Shown here in pieces: positions 1 through 14,800 of a stretch of DNA of 64,000 nucleotides; positions within the stretch are counted from its first letter, which is position 1; each line of letters begins with the position of its first letter. Origin of the DNA: Apis mellifera. Its lineage: Eukaryota > Arthropoda > Insecta > Hymenoptera > Apidae. The stretch covers positions 7,718,086 through 7,782,085 of the forward strand of contig NC_037644.1 of assembly GCF_003254395.2 (NCBI RefSeq). Reading direction: 5' to 3'. Under the pieces are notes generated by a model. It was given only the letters and a program-made list of their open reading frames with translations. It had not been told where the DNA came from and ran no database searches. The translations under genes were made by a program, and so were the position numbers.

Positions 1-3000
1 GAAGTGACGTATAAAAGAGTGGGAAAAGAGGAAATGATGGTGGAAATAAGTTTAGTAGGATAACGGGTTAAAGTAAACTTTTCAAACATTTCAATTTTAA
101 TTTATGCTTATTTCAATCAATTTTCTATTTTTTTTTTTATACATTTTTGCATTTTTTTAACTTTAAAGTTATTGCAAATATGCTATTTATTTAATAAAAA
201 ATTTATATGGAATAATGAATTTTTAAAAGAATGTATTTATAAAATTGTTAAAATATATAATGAAAAATATACATGTATTTATAATAGTATATATAAATTC
301 ATTTGTGCAAGTATAATATAAAATTCAAAAATGTATAAACAATATTTATTAACAACTGAATGCATATAATTCATAACAAAAATATTTTTACATAATAACT
401 TAATAGACTTTATAATTTGTGTCTCCAAGAAAAAATCTTAATCCATTAATATGTTAAAACAATTATTACAATCATTATTAAATTGTGCACAGTATTTTTT
501 TATATATTATATATATATATGTAAATTTAATTAGTGAAAAATTTTATGTAATTTATTTACATATCATTGAATGTATACTTACATATACAAATGAAATTTT
601 TTTATTATACATTCCTTGAATTATTTTTTATTACATATATTTTTTTTTATTGCTCACTGTACGTGATAAATATAAACTTTCTTTCCTTCATTTCATTTGA
701 ATTTATATTATGTCTCTAATTAACTACATCGTAGCATATTTTCCTTTTACAACAATTAATGCAAAATTCTCTCTCAAAGTGTATCAATTTAGAAGATTTA
801 AGATACAGCGTTTGATACTAAAGTTTCATGAAACTAACTTTTGTTTGAATAGCTGTTGAGCTCAAAGGATTACTGATGAACCATCAGTGATGATTAAAGA
901 ACAGATTTTCTGTAGCGAGGCAACAATCAATGGGTTTATCTATTTTCGCACAGAATTCTTTCGTTAAAATTCTCACGTTATTCCAAAGTTTTTATATAAA
1001 ATTATATTACATACACATATAGAGAATAATTTCATAAATATTTCAAGAAATACATGTACAAAATGATATCATCATTTAGGAAATACAAATTCTCTATTAT
1101 AATTATTCTCGAGAAAATGAATCGTATAATGAATTATTTCAATTTTATTTTACCAGTTAACCAAAGTATCATTCATCTTCTAATAATTTCCAATTCTTTA
1201 ATCCCATCATAGGAAATAAATTTCTTTATATTTACTTTTTTAACAAAATATGATCGTGTGAAATTATCATTAAAAATAATTACTTATTTTATTTTTTAAT
1301 AATTTATTTTCTATTCAAGGTACAATCCACTTTAATAGATATTTTCCACAATAATTAATTGATTATTCCAATGAATAAACGTTAAATACAACAGACCAAT
1401 ATAAATAATAAAATGAAAAAGGCGTTTATAGATAGAAATAAGATTGGAAATAGACGTGGAGAAGATTGGGAGTGATGGTGGATTTTTTTCTGAAAAAAAA
1501 AAAAAAAAGAGAGAAAAAGATGGAGGATCGAACGCGTAGCTATTTGGCCCTTCGAGGCATGTCAATCAATTCGAGAGAATCGATAAGCAATATCGCGGTC
1601 CGGTGATTGACCCATAGTCAGCACGGTCGTCGAAATTGCATGCACCATACTTACCTTCGTTTTTATGGCGATACCCCTGATGCAAAGGATACAATATCAT
1701 GGCTGGTTCGCTGGTTAATAACCTCTGATTGTCCCCTATTGATGTACAGTCAGATACAGAGTTAAATATTCGCAAGGGAATCCGTTCGAAAATTTTGATA
1801 TTGAAAGTATGGGGAGGAATCTTTTTATCGATGGAGAATTTCTTTCTGAGAGATCGAGATCTATTCTCAAAAGTTTCAAAGCCAATTTTTTCAATCTTAC
1901 AAATACAATTTCATCGTTTCACGATTTCAAGAAAAAAGTTGAAGATTTTACGATTTAAAATTCTGTTCTATCTTACGTAAGTTATACGTAAATGGATAGA
2001 GAAAAGAAAAAGTATTGAAACTTTGAGCGCTGATTTCATCCCCTTAAAGTGATATTCCATTGAAACGAGACAGCATTTGCATTCTTTTATTCTTCATTTT
2101 AAAATCAAATTTTAAAGTAGTAATCGAATTTATATTTAATCTATTTAATAAAATTGAATAAAAGTAAATAATAAATAAATTTCACTAGATTGATAAATTA
2201 AATTTTCTATTATACGATATATGATAATATTAAATATGAGAATTTATATTTAATTAATTGATGTGATTAATAATAATAAATAGTTTAGGATTAATATGCA
2301 ACAAAATAATTTTCCAATTAAATAAAAAGAAATGAGAAAAGTAATGTAAGTAAATGAGAAAATAAAAAGTAGAGAATAAAAGTAAATGAGAAAAGTATCA
2401 GGAATATTATTTAAACTTTCGTCACACGTAATCAAAGAAAAAAAATGTTTATTGTTCTATATGATTTATTCGAGAAAGCATTGTGCTGAATTGAGGAATA
2501 TCGAAAGAGGGAAGAAAATTATCAATCCTCCTCGTTACGACGTTCAGCTGCTAAACATGCTCTTGAAATGAGATTGTCTGTGAGGGGAAACTTTATACAT
2601 AGACCTTAATTTCGTACAAAATGATGGTTGTACAGAAACTCAGTGAACGTGGTATAAGTTTAGAAGTATAATGCAAGTCATGATAATAAGAATACTTTTT
2701 GTTTAAGAAGTCAATCAGTATACACATAATATAAGTACATTTGCAGAATATCTATATATGTTTGTGAAATAATAATTTTATTAAATATATACTTAACAAT
2801 AAGTTTTCAAGATTTTTTATAATAAACAATAAAATATATGTATATTTTTTTTAAAGGTTTCCTTTCAGTATTGTATCATATTACTTTTTAAATTTTGTAT
2901 TACAATTGAATTAATGAATTAGTTATTAACTTTTTATTATAGAAAATCTATTTATTACACAATTGATATTATTAAATAAGTTATGATAAAAAGTGCAATA

Positions 3001-4399
3001 ATATAATATAAAATAATATAAATAATAGAAATTAAATATTTTCAATATTTAACGTATTTATATATCGTATATAAATAATTTATGAAAAATATAAAATATA
3101 AAAACAAAACATATGTAATATATTTGCATAAAAATTTGCAATTTAATAACGACAATATCTTTTGTTGGGGAAATGGAATAGAAAATAAACTTTGTAATTT
3201 ATGGTTGCATAACAAAAGTTTAAAAAGTATTCGTCAGATGTCCTTTTCATTCATCTTTCAAGACTGGGAGATTATTTTATATTGGATATTGGTTCTTCAG
3301 CTATTTTGCTTTGGTTGTATCTGGAATAAATTTCCTCCCTGTCATTATTTTAAATCAAAATGAATTTATATTTTCTTATCGAGACAAGAATAACTTATTT
3401 TTTCATCATTACAAAATACAATATAACATAAAACAATCGTATTAAAAATAATATTTAAACAAAGGGGAAAAGATGAATAGGAATATATTTTGCACTCGCT
3501 GTATAACAATATTGCCTAATTTATGAAATGACAACTTGATGAAACTATTCTTCATTTTCTCTGTTCCATTTCTAGAAATTCTGTTTCGTGGTTTAGATAA
3601 TATATTTACTATATTTGCAGGAAATTAAACATACATATTTCATCTGCTTTATTAGAGATGAAATTAAATTGTTTGCTATTAATTATATTTGCTTATTTTG
3701 TACAATATATTATATTTAATATTTATTTTATTCTAATCAATATGTTGTTAGCAAAATAAAATAATAAAAATTCAATCGCTCATTTAGATATCAAAAACAT
3801 AAAAAGGAAGAAAGTAAAATCCTAATTTATTATGATTGTGTAAAATATATGTAATTATTAAAAAATAAATTCTGGTCATGTTATTATATATTTGGTATTT
3901 GTATAAAATTAAAATTAAAACTATTGAAATTTTTATCAATATATAGTTTTTTATGTTTTTTACATTATTATTCAAATTCTATCCTATTTTGTTTGAATTT
4001 ATAAAAAGTAAAAAAATTCATAAATTTCTTAAGATTTTCTTAATATTTATTTCATATTTCATATGAAACTTTCTACAATTATTCAATCATAATTTTAAAT
4101 TTTCCAAAAAAAAAAAATAACCAAAAATTAGAAAAAAATCTTACTATTCTCCTCTTAATTGAAAATCAATAAAATTTATTCTCAACAATTTGTTCTTATT
4201 TATAAGTAAAAGTGTATTAAAGCAAAAAATTTAATGAATTGTATAAAAGATTCAGCTAATCATTTAAAAAAAACTATTTAAAAGACACATACATTTAGAC
4301 GCAAAAAAAAAAAAAATAGATCTCATCTGAATTTTTGTATACTAGAAATATTCCACTCAAATAAAAAATACAAAATAATGAAACAATTCTCAAAATCAT

Positions 4400-4970
4400 C
4401 CTACATTCGGTGTCCCGATTCCACAAATTTCTAGAAAAGGGATCTCGATCGATGGCCACACCCCACAAGATGCAGGAAAGATTTCGAATGTGCAATCAAG
4501 CGTCGAATCGTTTGACATTTCCGACCAGACGAATCAAATGTCACGACATTTTATACGGAGACCGACGTCTTCCAAGTGTCTCCAACATCCTCGAACTCGG
4601 TTATCGCAAATTACGATCGTTTACGCTAATCGCCGTTGATTAAACGTGGCGCAAGAAGCGCGACACTGGCGCCACCCCGATAGTTAGTCTTAACGACCGC
4701 TCGATTTACAAAAGCTCGAATCGCCCGGATTCTATCGCCGTCACCGCCAATTCTAACCTATTAACGTTTCAACATTTCATGGATTCCATTTCGTTACCGC
4801 TACACCGTGTAGCCATTACATCCGCGATAACGTCGTGGCTGCGGTTAGCGCTTGGTTTCATTTTGTATTCGTAGAGCGTGACCTAACCTAACCTAACCTA
4901 GGCGAGTAGGAATAGGAATTTCGGTGGATAATTGAGTTCGTTCATTAAAGCTGATAGAGGAATGTCGTTA
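4400..4970. other. GC-richer intronic island, possible conserved noncoding DNA
   Basis: About 570 bases are clearly richer in G, C and CpG than the AT-rich flanks. The short open frames (77 codons at most) look like no known protein. The island ends with a small telomere-type repeat near 4882. In compact insect genomes such islands in introns of neuronal genes are often regulatory, but that is inference here. Confidence 0.3.
4882..4900 (-). repeat. Interstitial telomere-type repeat (CCTAA)3CCTA
   Basis: Three perfect CCTAA units plus CCTA occur in a row. TTAGG (CCTAA on this strand) is the usual telomere repeat of Hymenoptera and most insects. The tract is only 19 bases, so it may be a chance array, or a scar of break repair or telomerase action. 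Confidence 0.5.
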
Positions 4971-7899
4971 CATTGATTAATCAGTTGGAATCGGCCACTG
5001 ATAAGTTTAATGACTTGTATGAGACCGTGTTAATATATATATGCCGCGTATATATATGCCAATTGGAGTTTCGGCTTGGGTACACGATGCTTTTGATTAA
5101 TTTGATTGATTCAATCGTTATTGCGTCGAAAAGCATAGTATTTGTAATATCTAGACAAATGTGGGAGATTCGAGTATGTAATTGAATTGAGAAATTAATT
5201 GATGACTTCTTTGAGAATTTTTATCTGTTAGTAATATTTTTGTCGTTTTATCAACATTGATTTTCTTATATTTATCTTTAGATATATTATTTATGTCATT
5301 ATCGATGGTAATTTTTCAACATTAATTTCTTTGTATAAGAAATAATGAAGATAATAATGAAATGTAGGATAAGTAAAATAATTGAAATAATTATCTAATT
5401 CATTTAATATATATTTGTTAATAAAAGAAACTTTGAGTTGATAGAAATTTTTATTTATTCAAATTATTGGATAAGATATTCTTAGCATCTTATGAATAAC
5501 ATTACATGTATATCTCATTAATTGAATTATAGGATCAAAAAGTGAGAGTGATATATTGAAAAAATTATTTAAAAATACATGTAGACAAAATTGTTCAAAA
5601 TATCAAAAGTATATATATAATTTTTTCTTTTGTTATTTCAAAAATAATAAAAAAAGTTATTTTAATTGATATTAAGTATCGTTTTACTTTAACTTATTTT
5701 TATACGTAAATTTTATTATAATTATCAAACAAAAATTAGAAATAAATATCTATAATTGATCTCGTAATATTTTTCTTATTTCCAAAATCTTATTTTAAAA
5801 ATTTGTCTTATACTAAATACATGTCGATTCTTAAATTTCTAAATTTTTTCCTCATTTAACTCAGTTTCCTGTATATTGAACGTTCTTTTCAAAGCCTAAA
5901 ATTTTCAACGAGAAACTCTGCAAACTCGTGATAGTAAATTCAAACTATCACAATACACTTTGCCAAGTATAAACCGAATATGTATGTTTTGCGACATCTG
6001 TTACACTGTGACCAAGTCGAAACTTATGCAAAATGTAATCTTTTATATCTTTTATATCATTCAAATTTCATAAGAATCTTTCTGAATGTTTAATCATGCC
6101 AAAAACTAATCAATATATCTTAAATAAATATAAAAATATATAAAATTTATATGATAAAGAAGAACAAATTTTTCTTTTCAAAGAGAAAACAGAAATAATG
6201 TTGAAGAAAATATTTGATAAATTCTTTTCCATCATAAAATTTTCTCATAATTTTTATTATAAAAAAAAACGATTGTTAAAATCAATAAGTCAATTAAAAT
6301 AACTTTGGTAATTAAATAATGATTTGCCATTTTTGATTTGAAAATTCAAAGAATCAAAATAATCTTGAATGATCCATTTTATATAATACAACTTGATTGA
6401 TTAATTTCTGAATCTTCTATGTAATTAAAATATTATTGATATCAAAATTTTCCTATATTACAATTAATAAAATTCATTTAATATCAAACATATTCAATGA
6501 TCTAGATAATATAACACATCTTTTAAAATTTATACAAATTTTATTAAATTATATTAAAAATATATTACTTGTACATTTAAAATATATTTAAATAAGAAAA
6601 AAATATTTAATATTTTCAAAATATATATTGTTAAATTGTGCATAGTTCTGATTAATTAATTCTACTAATTAAAAATTTGGAAATTCATTGTTTCAATTAT
6701 TATTAAAATTTTGTTAAACGTATCTAAGAACGCAATCGTTATTATCAATCGATCGTCGTGAGTTCTGATTAATAGAGGAAAATAGACAGCGGCGTTATCA
6801 CGCGAAGGCTCACCAATCGTTCCGCAATATCGTGCCACACCCATGTGCAAAATGCACTGTCAGTTAACGACCATTGCTGTTGATGATCACGTAGCATTTA
6901 ATGGCGATTCCGACCATAGCACGTAGCGACATGTATAATCCTTGAATATGAGAATATATAGATATTGGTAATTTTCAGGTTAATTTAGTTGCGTTCACTC
7001 TTCGCATTGACACGTTCCTCGTGCATCATCGTGTTTCATAAAAGCGCAGGAAACGTAATACGATAGAAGAGAATGTTTGCTGTTGAAAAGCGTAAATAAG
7101 AATGTAAAATAGATACTTCAATTTTCAATTTTTTAATATTGCATTGATAAAATTTAAGTTTTTCTTTTTTTTCGTTGTAATGTGATTGTATAAAATTTCT
7201 GAAATTATGTGATGTTTATTGTGTAAAAGTGATATAGAGTTATTTTTTGTATCTTTGATATAACAATTGTTCATTTTGAAAATAATAGATGTTTATTTCT
7301 CACACTCTAAGTGGATAAGTTCTGAAATAAAACTGTTGTATATAAAAAAAAGTGATAAATTAATTTAATAATTAAAATCTAATCTAATATATAATTTAGA
7401 TACATTAATAATTTTATATTAAATAATATATTATTTCATTTTTTATTCTTGTTTATAAATAGAGACAATTTAAAAAACATAATTGAAATTGAACATCAAT
7501 CAATGGAAATATAAATTTTTTTTTAGTTCTTCTTATTCTACTATTTTTTTTTAATATTTATAATTGTATAATGAATAATATCGTTCTAAAAATTAATATC
7601 GATTAATATCGTCTGACCAATTACATACTCGAGCTACTTCCAAATAAAATTTCTTCTCAATAGTACAAGATTCATCTTTATCTTGCAAAGAAATGATTAA
7701 AATCCTTCATTCCAATTAATCCATACTTAAAAGAATATGGAAAAATTCCTTAATATCTTTTTTTTTAATAACACAATAAACGATTTAATTACAATAATGA
7801 TACAAAAAATAAAATACTCCTTATAATATAATATAATAACGAAATAAAAGAATATCTGTTTACAATAAGATTCAACGATTCTTCCTATTTATTACTTTC

Positions 7900-8400
7900 T
7901 CTTCTTACTTTGTTGCTCTCGAAAAAAACATTCGAAAGATGGGGAGAAGTTGAACATCCCCTTTGTTCTTCTTTCCTTTGCCAAAGGCTTCAATTATTCC
8001 GCGACATCGAATAAGGAGCACACCTCGACAATAAATCGAATTACAACACCGTCCCGCAAATGTGTCATACGTTCAAGTTTAGCAGAATCGTGATGGTGGT
8101 GGTGATGGTGGTGGTGGTGTTCTTCTCTTTATTCCCGATATTAGACAAAATCCAATTTACCGTGAGTTCGGAAGGTGTGTCAACTATCAATATAGAACAA
8201 TATTGACCCAATTGTAACGGTGAAGACATTCTGTGTGCTAACGTATTATAAACCCGATGGATTCTGTTGTTCGTGGCCGGAAACGTAACACGGAAATTCT
8301 GGATTAATAACGGCGAAACGTGTCGCGACGAGGTAACTGTGCAAGATATTCGGAGTTTCTTGTCGAGTTTCGTGACCGCGGCATTACTTTTTCAGCAAAA
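7900..8400. other. GC-richer intronic island with GGT/GAT trinucleotide tract
   Basis: This island has more GC than its surroundings and includes an impure triplet tract of GGT and GAT units at about 8091-8120. A 63-codon open frame from 8267 runs into a pyrimidine microsatellite, so it is not a convincing gene. It may be regulatory DNA, but nothing specific was recognised. Confidence 0.25.
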
Positions 8401-11400
8401 AATTTCTTTTTTTTTCTTCTTCTTCTTCTTTTTTTATGACTTTTTAATAATTCAATAATTCCAAGAAGAGATAAATTTTTTAAAATGTTCGAGGCTTTAA
8501 TAAATTAATGAAAATAATTTAGGATAATATTTGTTATTTATGTAAATGAAATATGTTGTATATGTATATATTTATGAAATTTTTAGTTGTGATATAATAT
8601 TGAAAATATTGAAAAAATTCTGAGAGGTTTATTTATAAAGGAATCAAAAGAGATTGCAATATGATATGTGTTGCGTGAAAAACAATTTTTTTTTAGATAA
8701 ATGATTTAAAAAATTTGTTAGAAAGAATAAATGAAAAAATTAATTTTATATCAGAATAAATAAATGAATATAATGGAATTGGTGTTATTTTGCAAATATA
8801 TATTATGCAAATGTATATCATATATTTTATAGTCTATTTCAATTATATAAAAATTTACAATTTATTCATAAATAACATTGATACAATATAAAGAAGTAAA
8901 AAATAAAAATAGTAAATCTATACTATGCAAAAATAAATTTTCCAAAATTTTTTTTCAATAATTATAGATTTTAATAATTGCAAAAAAATGCTGACATAAT
9001 TTGACAGAAAAAATCTAGAAGACTCTATTATATAACATATAATGGAAAGCTAAAAATAGCTCTGTCTTTCTATAAATCATAAAATTGCAATCAAAAATTA
9101 TTTTTATGAAAAATATCATAAATGTATTATGAATATTCATCAGAATATTTCCATAACAAACAATATTCTCTTGTGAAAATAACAACCCTCAAAATAATGA
9201 AATATCATATGAAGTTTGCAACTTTCCATTAATCAAGAAATTTTTTTAAATTACAAAATTTTCTATTATAACTGCAATATTTTTCCCTTAGTTCTTTTAG
9301 CCATCTATTTACAACAACTCTCATTAATATAAAATTTGTATTTATGGCACGAATAAAGAATATGAAACAAGAATAATGAATTTGAATGAATATAAATGAG
9401 TGAATTTAATAAGAGAAACCGAGAAAATTAGCAATATTACGTAAAGTTATTAAGATTAAAATTCTCTTTAATAAATGAAATATAATGATTGATATTAATA
9501 TGTACTGATGATTATTGCAATAATACTCTTTAATTGTCTTTTAATTTTCTGCTTAAGCAATTACTTAATTGTCGCATTTGAATTGCAATAATTTATAATT
9601 AGTAAAAACAAAAATATTTATTTAATTGGCATAAATTTTTCCACAATAAACAATATATAATGACAAAATTTAACATGAAAATGTGAAAATGCTTCAATGC
9701 AACAGTAATTAAACGATTGTAATAAGCTGTCGTATTTTCAGTTAATTATATAATTAATTTATAGCATTTGAAAATATAAATATGAAATTTATGTGACTTA
9801 TTGATTCTCTAAATACTTTAAATTTATGTTATTTATCTGTTTATTTGATGTTAAAATTGATCATTATTTTATTTATTGCTTATCAAGAATTAAATAAAAT
9901 TTTTGGTTAAAATTGAGAATTATAATACATTAAAATATAATATATTTATAATTTATAAATATACAGAATAATAATTTCACATTATTCGAATATTAACATT
10001 TCATTTACTAAATAATTGAATTGTAATTGTAATTTTAATAACTTTACTTCATTATTTCATCTTCTTTCATCTCTGTTTATTCTTTATTCCTGTTTCATAT
10101 TCTTTATTCGTATCACAAATACAAATTTTCCAGCCCACTACATCTGCAGTGTCCTGTTTGAATAAAATTTAATTTGTCTCTTGTCAGAAGAATCCTGATA
10201 AAACAAGAGAAGAATGAAAATTCATCTTGATATAATTGAGAAAATTTTTTTCAAAGGAACAACGAATTAAATAATCAATTTGTATACATTCTATTTATAG
10301 AAAATAAAACTAAAGTCATAATAATAAATAATAATAGTTAAATATTCTTAATAATATTCTTTTTTAAATTAATTTTTAACTGATAACATTATTTTAATTA
10401 TAAAAGTAAATATCTTTTTAAAATAAATTATATAATATTATAAAAGTATAATAAATATTTTGTCTTTAAAAACATTATGCTATAAACATAATTTAGGAAA
10501 CAATATTATATCTATTCATATTTTTCAATATATTTATTATATGTTGAGTAGTTTAAATTGTATTTTTTTTTGTGTATTAATATTTTCATATCATATTAAT
10601 ATCAAGATAATATAAAAGTAATAGATAACATTAATGTAAATCTTATTATTTTTAATTAAAATATAAATGAAATAAAAGCTTATATTACAATAATTAATCT
10701 TTTTATATTTTTATTATTAACATGAATAAAATAAATTGATGTAAAAAACAATTTGTCAAAGTAAATAAATAGAAATGAAAAGAGAATGTAATTATATTTG
10801 AGAAAAAATAAATTTAAATAAATAGTGACTATAACATTAGATATTGATTAATATATGCAAAGTGGGGCAATAATTCTGATCACCTTGAATATCTCCGTTA
10901 TTTTTAGAATCACGAAGAAACTTTGTTTACAAAAAATTACATGGTAGAAAGGGAGCCATGAGACTAAAATAATCCTTTTTTGTGAGTGAAGTATTTTCAA
11001 AAATACCAAGGTCTCTTTGTTTACTTTAAATATGATGTTTCTCTGTTATTAATAAAATAATAAGAGTTCTAGTTCATTCAATGATTTCTAATAATCAGTT
11101 ATTTGGCAACAAATAGAAAAATAAATCTAATAATGTCATAGCAATAAATGTGTGAAAAAATATACATTCACATTTATATAGCACTGAATTGATATTCTTG
11201 GTTTTAATTCAAAATTTATCAATGAAAATTATGACATAATTTTCTGAATAATGAAATTATTGTATAAACATTTTGCTATTTAACTAAGAATAGAAAAATA
11301 AATATAAAAAAATAAACTTTGAAATCTAACTTTGAAAACTAAAAAAAAAATATCTATAAAAAAATTACTCCTATATCATTACCATCTATTTGCCATATAA

Positions 11401-11726
11401 CTTTTATAAACAAATTTTTCTTTTTAACTCTAAATATAAAATAATATTGAAACAATATTGAAACATGACCTACTTCGTGAGAAGAAAGAAAAATAATAAT
11501 TTAATTTTTTTATAAATAATACACAATAATCTTACTTATCATTATTTTATTTAAATATTTGAAAACTGTGAACAACACACTTTTCTTAAAAATAATATTT
11601 CATTGTGCTAATAAAACAAACATCTCTTTTTATGGAAAATTATTACAAAAATCTGTCAATATTTTCACAATTAACGTTGAAAAATTCAAATAAGACAAAT
11701 TTTAATCGAATAACTCATCGTTACAG

Positions 11727-11863
11727 GTCACGCTCTCCATTTCCATTCTCATCAGTCTTCACGTGTTTTTCCTGCTGGTCGTCGAGATCATTCCACCTAC
11801 GTCGCTGGTCGTGCCGCTGCTTGGAAAGTACCTGATATTCGCCATGATACTCGTTTCGATAAG
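11727..11863 (+). CDS. nAChRa3: nAChR alpha-type subunit, exon with M2 and first half of M3
   Basis: This internal coding exon encodes 45 residues plus two bases of a split codon. It begins VTLSISILISLHVFFLL, the pore-lining M2 helix. The M2-M3 loop follows (EIIPPTSLVVPLLGKY), and then the first part of M3 (LIFAMILVSI). The acceptor is TTACAG and the donor is AAG|GTAAGTG, both good matches to consensus. The exon starts in phase 0, as expected after the GEK at the end of M1. The IIPPTS and PLLGKY motifs are diagnostic of insect nicotinic receptor subunits, which form acetylcholine-gated cation channels at neuronal synapses and are neonicotinoid targets. The paralogue call (alpha3 rather than alpha4) rests on remembered family features and is less certain than the family call. 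Confidence 0.95.
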
Positions 11864-14800
11864 GTAAGTGTTCCAGACATATTGGAAGCAACTCAAATAG
11901 CCATCTGTTATCGAAGATGACTTCTCGGGTATATCACATGTATATAAAAAATATGCATAAAAAATTCAAAGTGAAGAAACGATGAAGATTTTTGAGAAAT
12001 GCTTGAAATCGATCAAATTCGACGCTTGTTCGTTTTTACCATTTAAATGAAAATGTCAAACAAGTCGTGGACAAATTGAAAAATGTTTTTGTATTAAGAA
12101 ATATATATTATTTCGAAAGAATTAATAATTAAGATTATTTATTTTTATTAAAGTGTTCAAAAAAAAAAGAAAATTTACTCCAAGAAAATTTTTTTGTTTT
12201 TTTTATCCAGTGAATATAATTTAATTTTTAATTTTATATAAATTTTACATAAATTGATATTGGAATTAGAAGAAAGTATAATATGAAATCTTATATGATG
12301 TCAATAATATGATGTATCATATTTTATTCAATCTGAAAGAATACATAATACTATTATCCTTTAATATTAATATATAATATTCATAATGATTTGCAAATAT
12401 GTAAAATCGAATTTAAATCTCTTAAAAAAAAAATCTTCGATTTATTTCATCCTTTTTCCTACTCTCATAACTGTCGCTCATATTCTTGCTCAGAAGCAAA
12501 CTTCTATATACGTATGTACATATTTCGTGTACAAACATTCTAGAATTACCAAAGAGAAGAAACAAGTAATGGTACATTTCTGTGTCGATTTCTGTCTGAA
12601 TTTATCAGACAAGCAAATATTTTTCGATCTTACGATAGCATAAAGAACTGATAAAAATATTTATTTCCAACTTGCTTATAATTGCTTTAAATCATTTTAT
12701 ACATTTCGAGATTGTCGAATATGAAATAAATTTTGTTGGGATATTGCATTCTGTATTCCTTTGTCTGTTTTATTCTTCAAGTTAATGAAATTTCATGTTT
12801 ATTTCAAAATGTTAAATAAATCAAGAAGAGATTAACGAGCATGAAATTATTTTGAAATTTTCTTGCACGGTCATGTTTGAATTTTGCAATTCATTATTCG
12901 ATATGAAGTTAGAAGATATCGTAAGGGGTCAAGAGAGCTCAAAGTACTTACGGGAGTCTGCTTTAATATTTAAGATGAAGATCAAACTTGAAATTACCAA
13001 GAGCAAAGATAATAAGCTCTTTGACTTGAATTGACATTATCGAGAAAAAGTTTGACCGATTTAATTCGAATTTATGAACGCAAAAAAAAGGATCAAGATC
13101 TGTTCAATTGTTAAAAATTTCTAAATTTTCCAAGAATATTTCTTAACGACCGTTTATCTTTATCTTATTTTAACCGTTTGAAGAAATTTTTTATTATTCA
13201 CGAAATTTATTTGCTCTTCTATCACGAGAACAATGTTTAAAATTTCAGTTTCATATATATTTTTTTAAAATAATTTTGTAAAATAAAAAAAAATTTTAAA
13301 TTACAATAAATATTCAGAATTTATCACTCTGTCATAAAATAAATTCCCAGGCAAAAAATTTTAATGAAAAGAGGTTTTGATTTCACTGTTTTAAAAAAGG
13401 ATCAACATAAAATCAAGAATTTTTGAGTTAATTAAAATAAATTTCTCTATAATGTATTATTCAAAAAATTTTCTTTAATTCTTTAGCGAGCCATTATATT
13501 TTATATCTCCGTGTTACATTTTTTTGTGCGTTTTAATTTTCGCGTTTCTCTACGTTTTTACAACCGCAATTACATTTCTCATCGTGATATAAATTACAAC
13601 ACGTTGTAAAATAAAGATTGCAAAATTTGCATTGCACGAGGAACTATGCAAATCGTAAAAATTATTCGTCCCTGTTGGTAAGAAAGGAACAATGCACACA
13701 CAAGTTAGGTTCGCGTTTTCGTAACAACGATAATCATTTGCCTTCACGGGGTAGGATTTATGACCGAGTTCTTCCCCTTCGATTTTCCGCCATTCGTCAT
13801 TCCACGACGTTTTCTCCTGCATAGATTCTTCGCCTTTCTTATTATTGAAATTTTTCGTCCTACGCCAGATGTACGGATTCCGTCACGCGTAATTAGGCCC
13901 AGATATGGTTCTCTAAAATCACGAAATTTCAAATTCAAATTCTGTGCACGAATGTGCGAATCTGATCTGAAAATGAAAGATTTCAAGTATGCTCCTTTGA
14001 AATTATTTATATTTGTGTATAAACGAATTGAGATGAGCTTATTGAGATGATTGATTATTTGGTGAGTTATTTTTAATTTTTTTTTAAATTCTAAATTTTG
14101 GAAAATTGGAAAGGAAAATGGAAGATTGAGTATCTTTTGTATCTCTTTGAGTCAGTGACTTATTAATGGGAAAAGTATGCATATTATAATGATTAAAATT
14201 ATTTATGTAATGAATAATATTAAATAATAGTAAATATGATTAAAATTATTTATGTAAATGAATAATATTGTATTTATATAAATATTAACTTTATTTCAAG
14301 TTATATATATATGTATATCAAATACTTTTTATATCTATAAAAATGTATTAAATTTTCATGCAAAAATTAATGAAATTAATTAAATTTCTTTATAATTAAT
14401 ATCTTTAAGACAAATAGATTGGAAAAATAAAATTAACAAAAAGAAATATAAGAAACTAATAATCCACTAATAATCCATATTAAAACAAAAAAATTATAAA
14501 TAAATTCGTAAATGATTAATTATAATATATATTTTATATTAAAGAATGTACGTAATTCAACTAAAAAAATAAAGAAATAATCTTGCGAATAATCTCTAAA
14601 ATATCATCCACTTCAGCACACGCATCACATGATGCCTCATTTGAAACCATTCAATTTTCTCTTGCAAAATTTAAATTATTATTATCTTCTTTCAAGATTT
14701 TTGGCCCAATTTATATAAAATAATTTGTACGTATCTCAATTCCAATTTAATGGCGCAACGAATAATCAAAATTATGGCGCGAAACTTTTCACATCAAGTA

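Larger units (their letters stand above)
1..11726 (+). other. 3' part of an upstream nAChR intron (no exon recognised)
   Basis: This stretch precedes the first recognised exon and ends in the acceptor TCGTTACAG at 11718-11726. It should be the end of an intron whose 5' exon, encoding M1 and ending in a GEK motif, lies outside the window. I looked for the Cys-loop, the vicinal-cysteine loop and M1 on the + strand and saw none. The sequence is mostly AT-rich with A/T runs. GC-richer islands lie at about 1440-1800, 4400-4970, 6720-7060 and 7900-8400; their open frames are short and resemble no known protein. Confidence 0.6.

Noticed and set aside
10860..11050. Stretch starting GTGGGGCAATAATTCTGATC that looked like a transposon end
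   Set aside because: No complementary end or coding remnant was found within reach.
11605..11835. 76-codon + strand frame overlapping the M2 exon
   Set aside because: It is in a different frame from the M2 coding frame and reads through the acceptor; it is a shadow.
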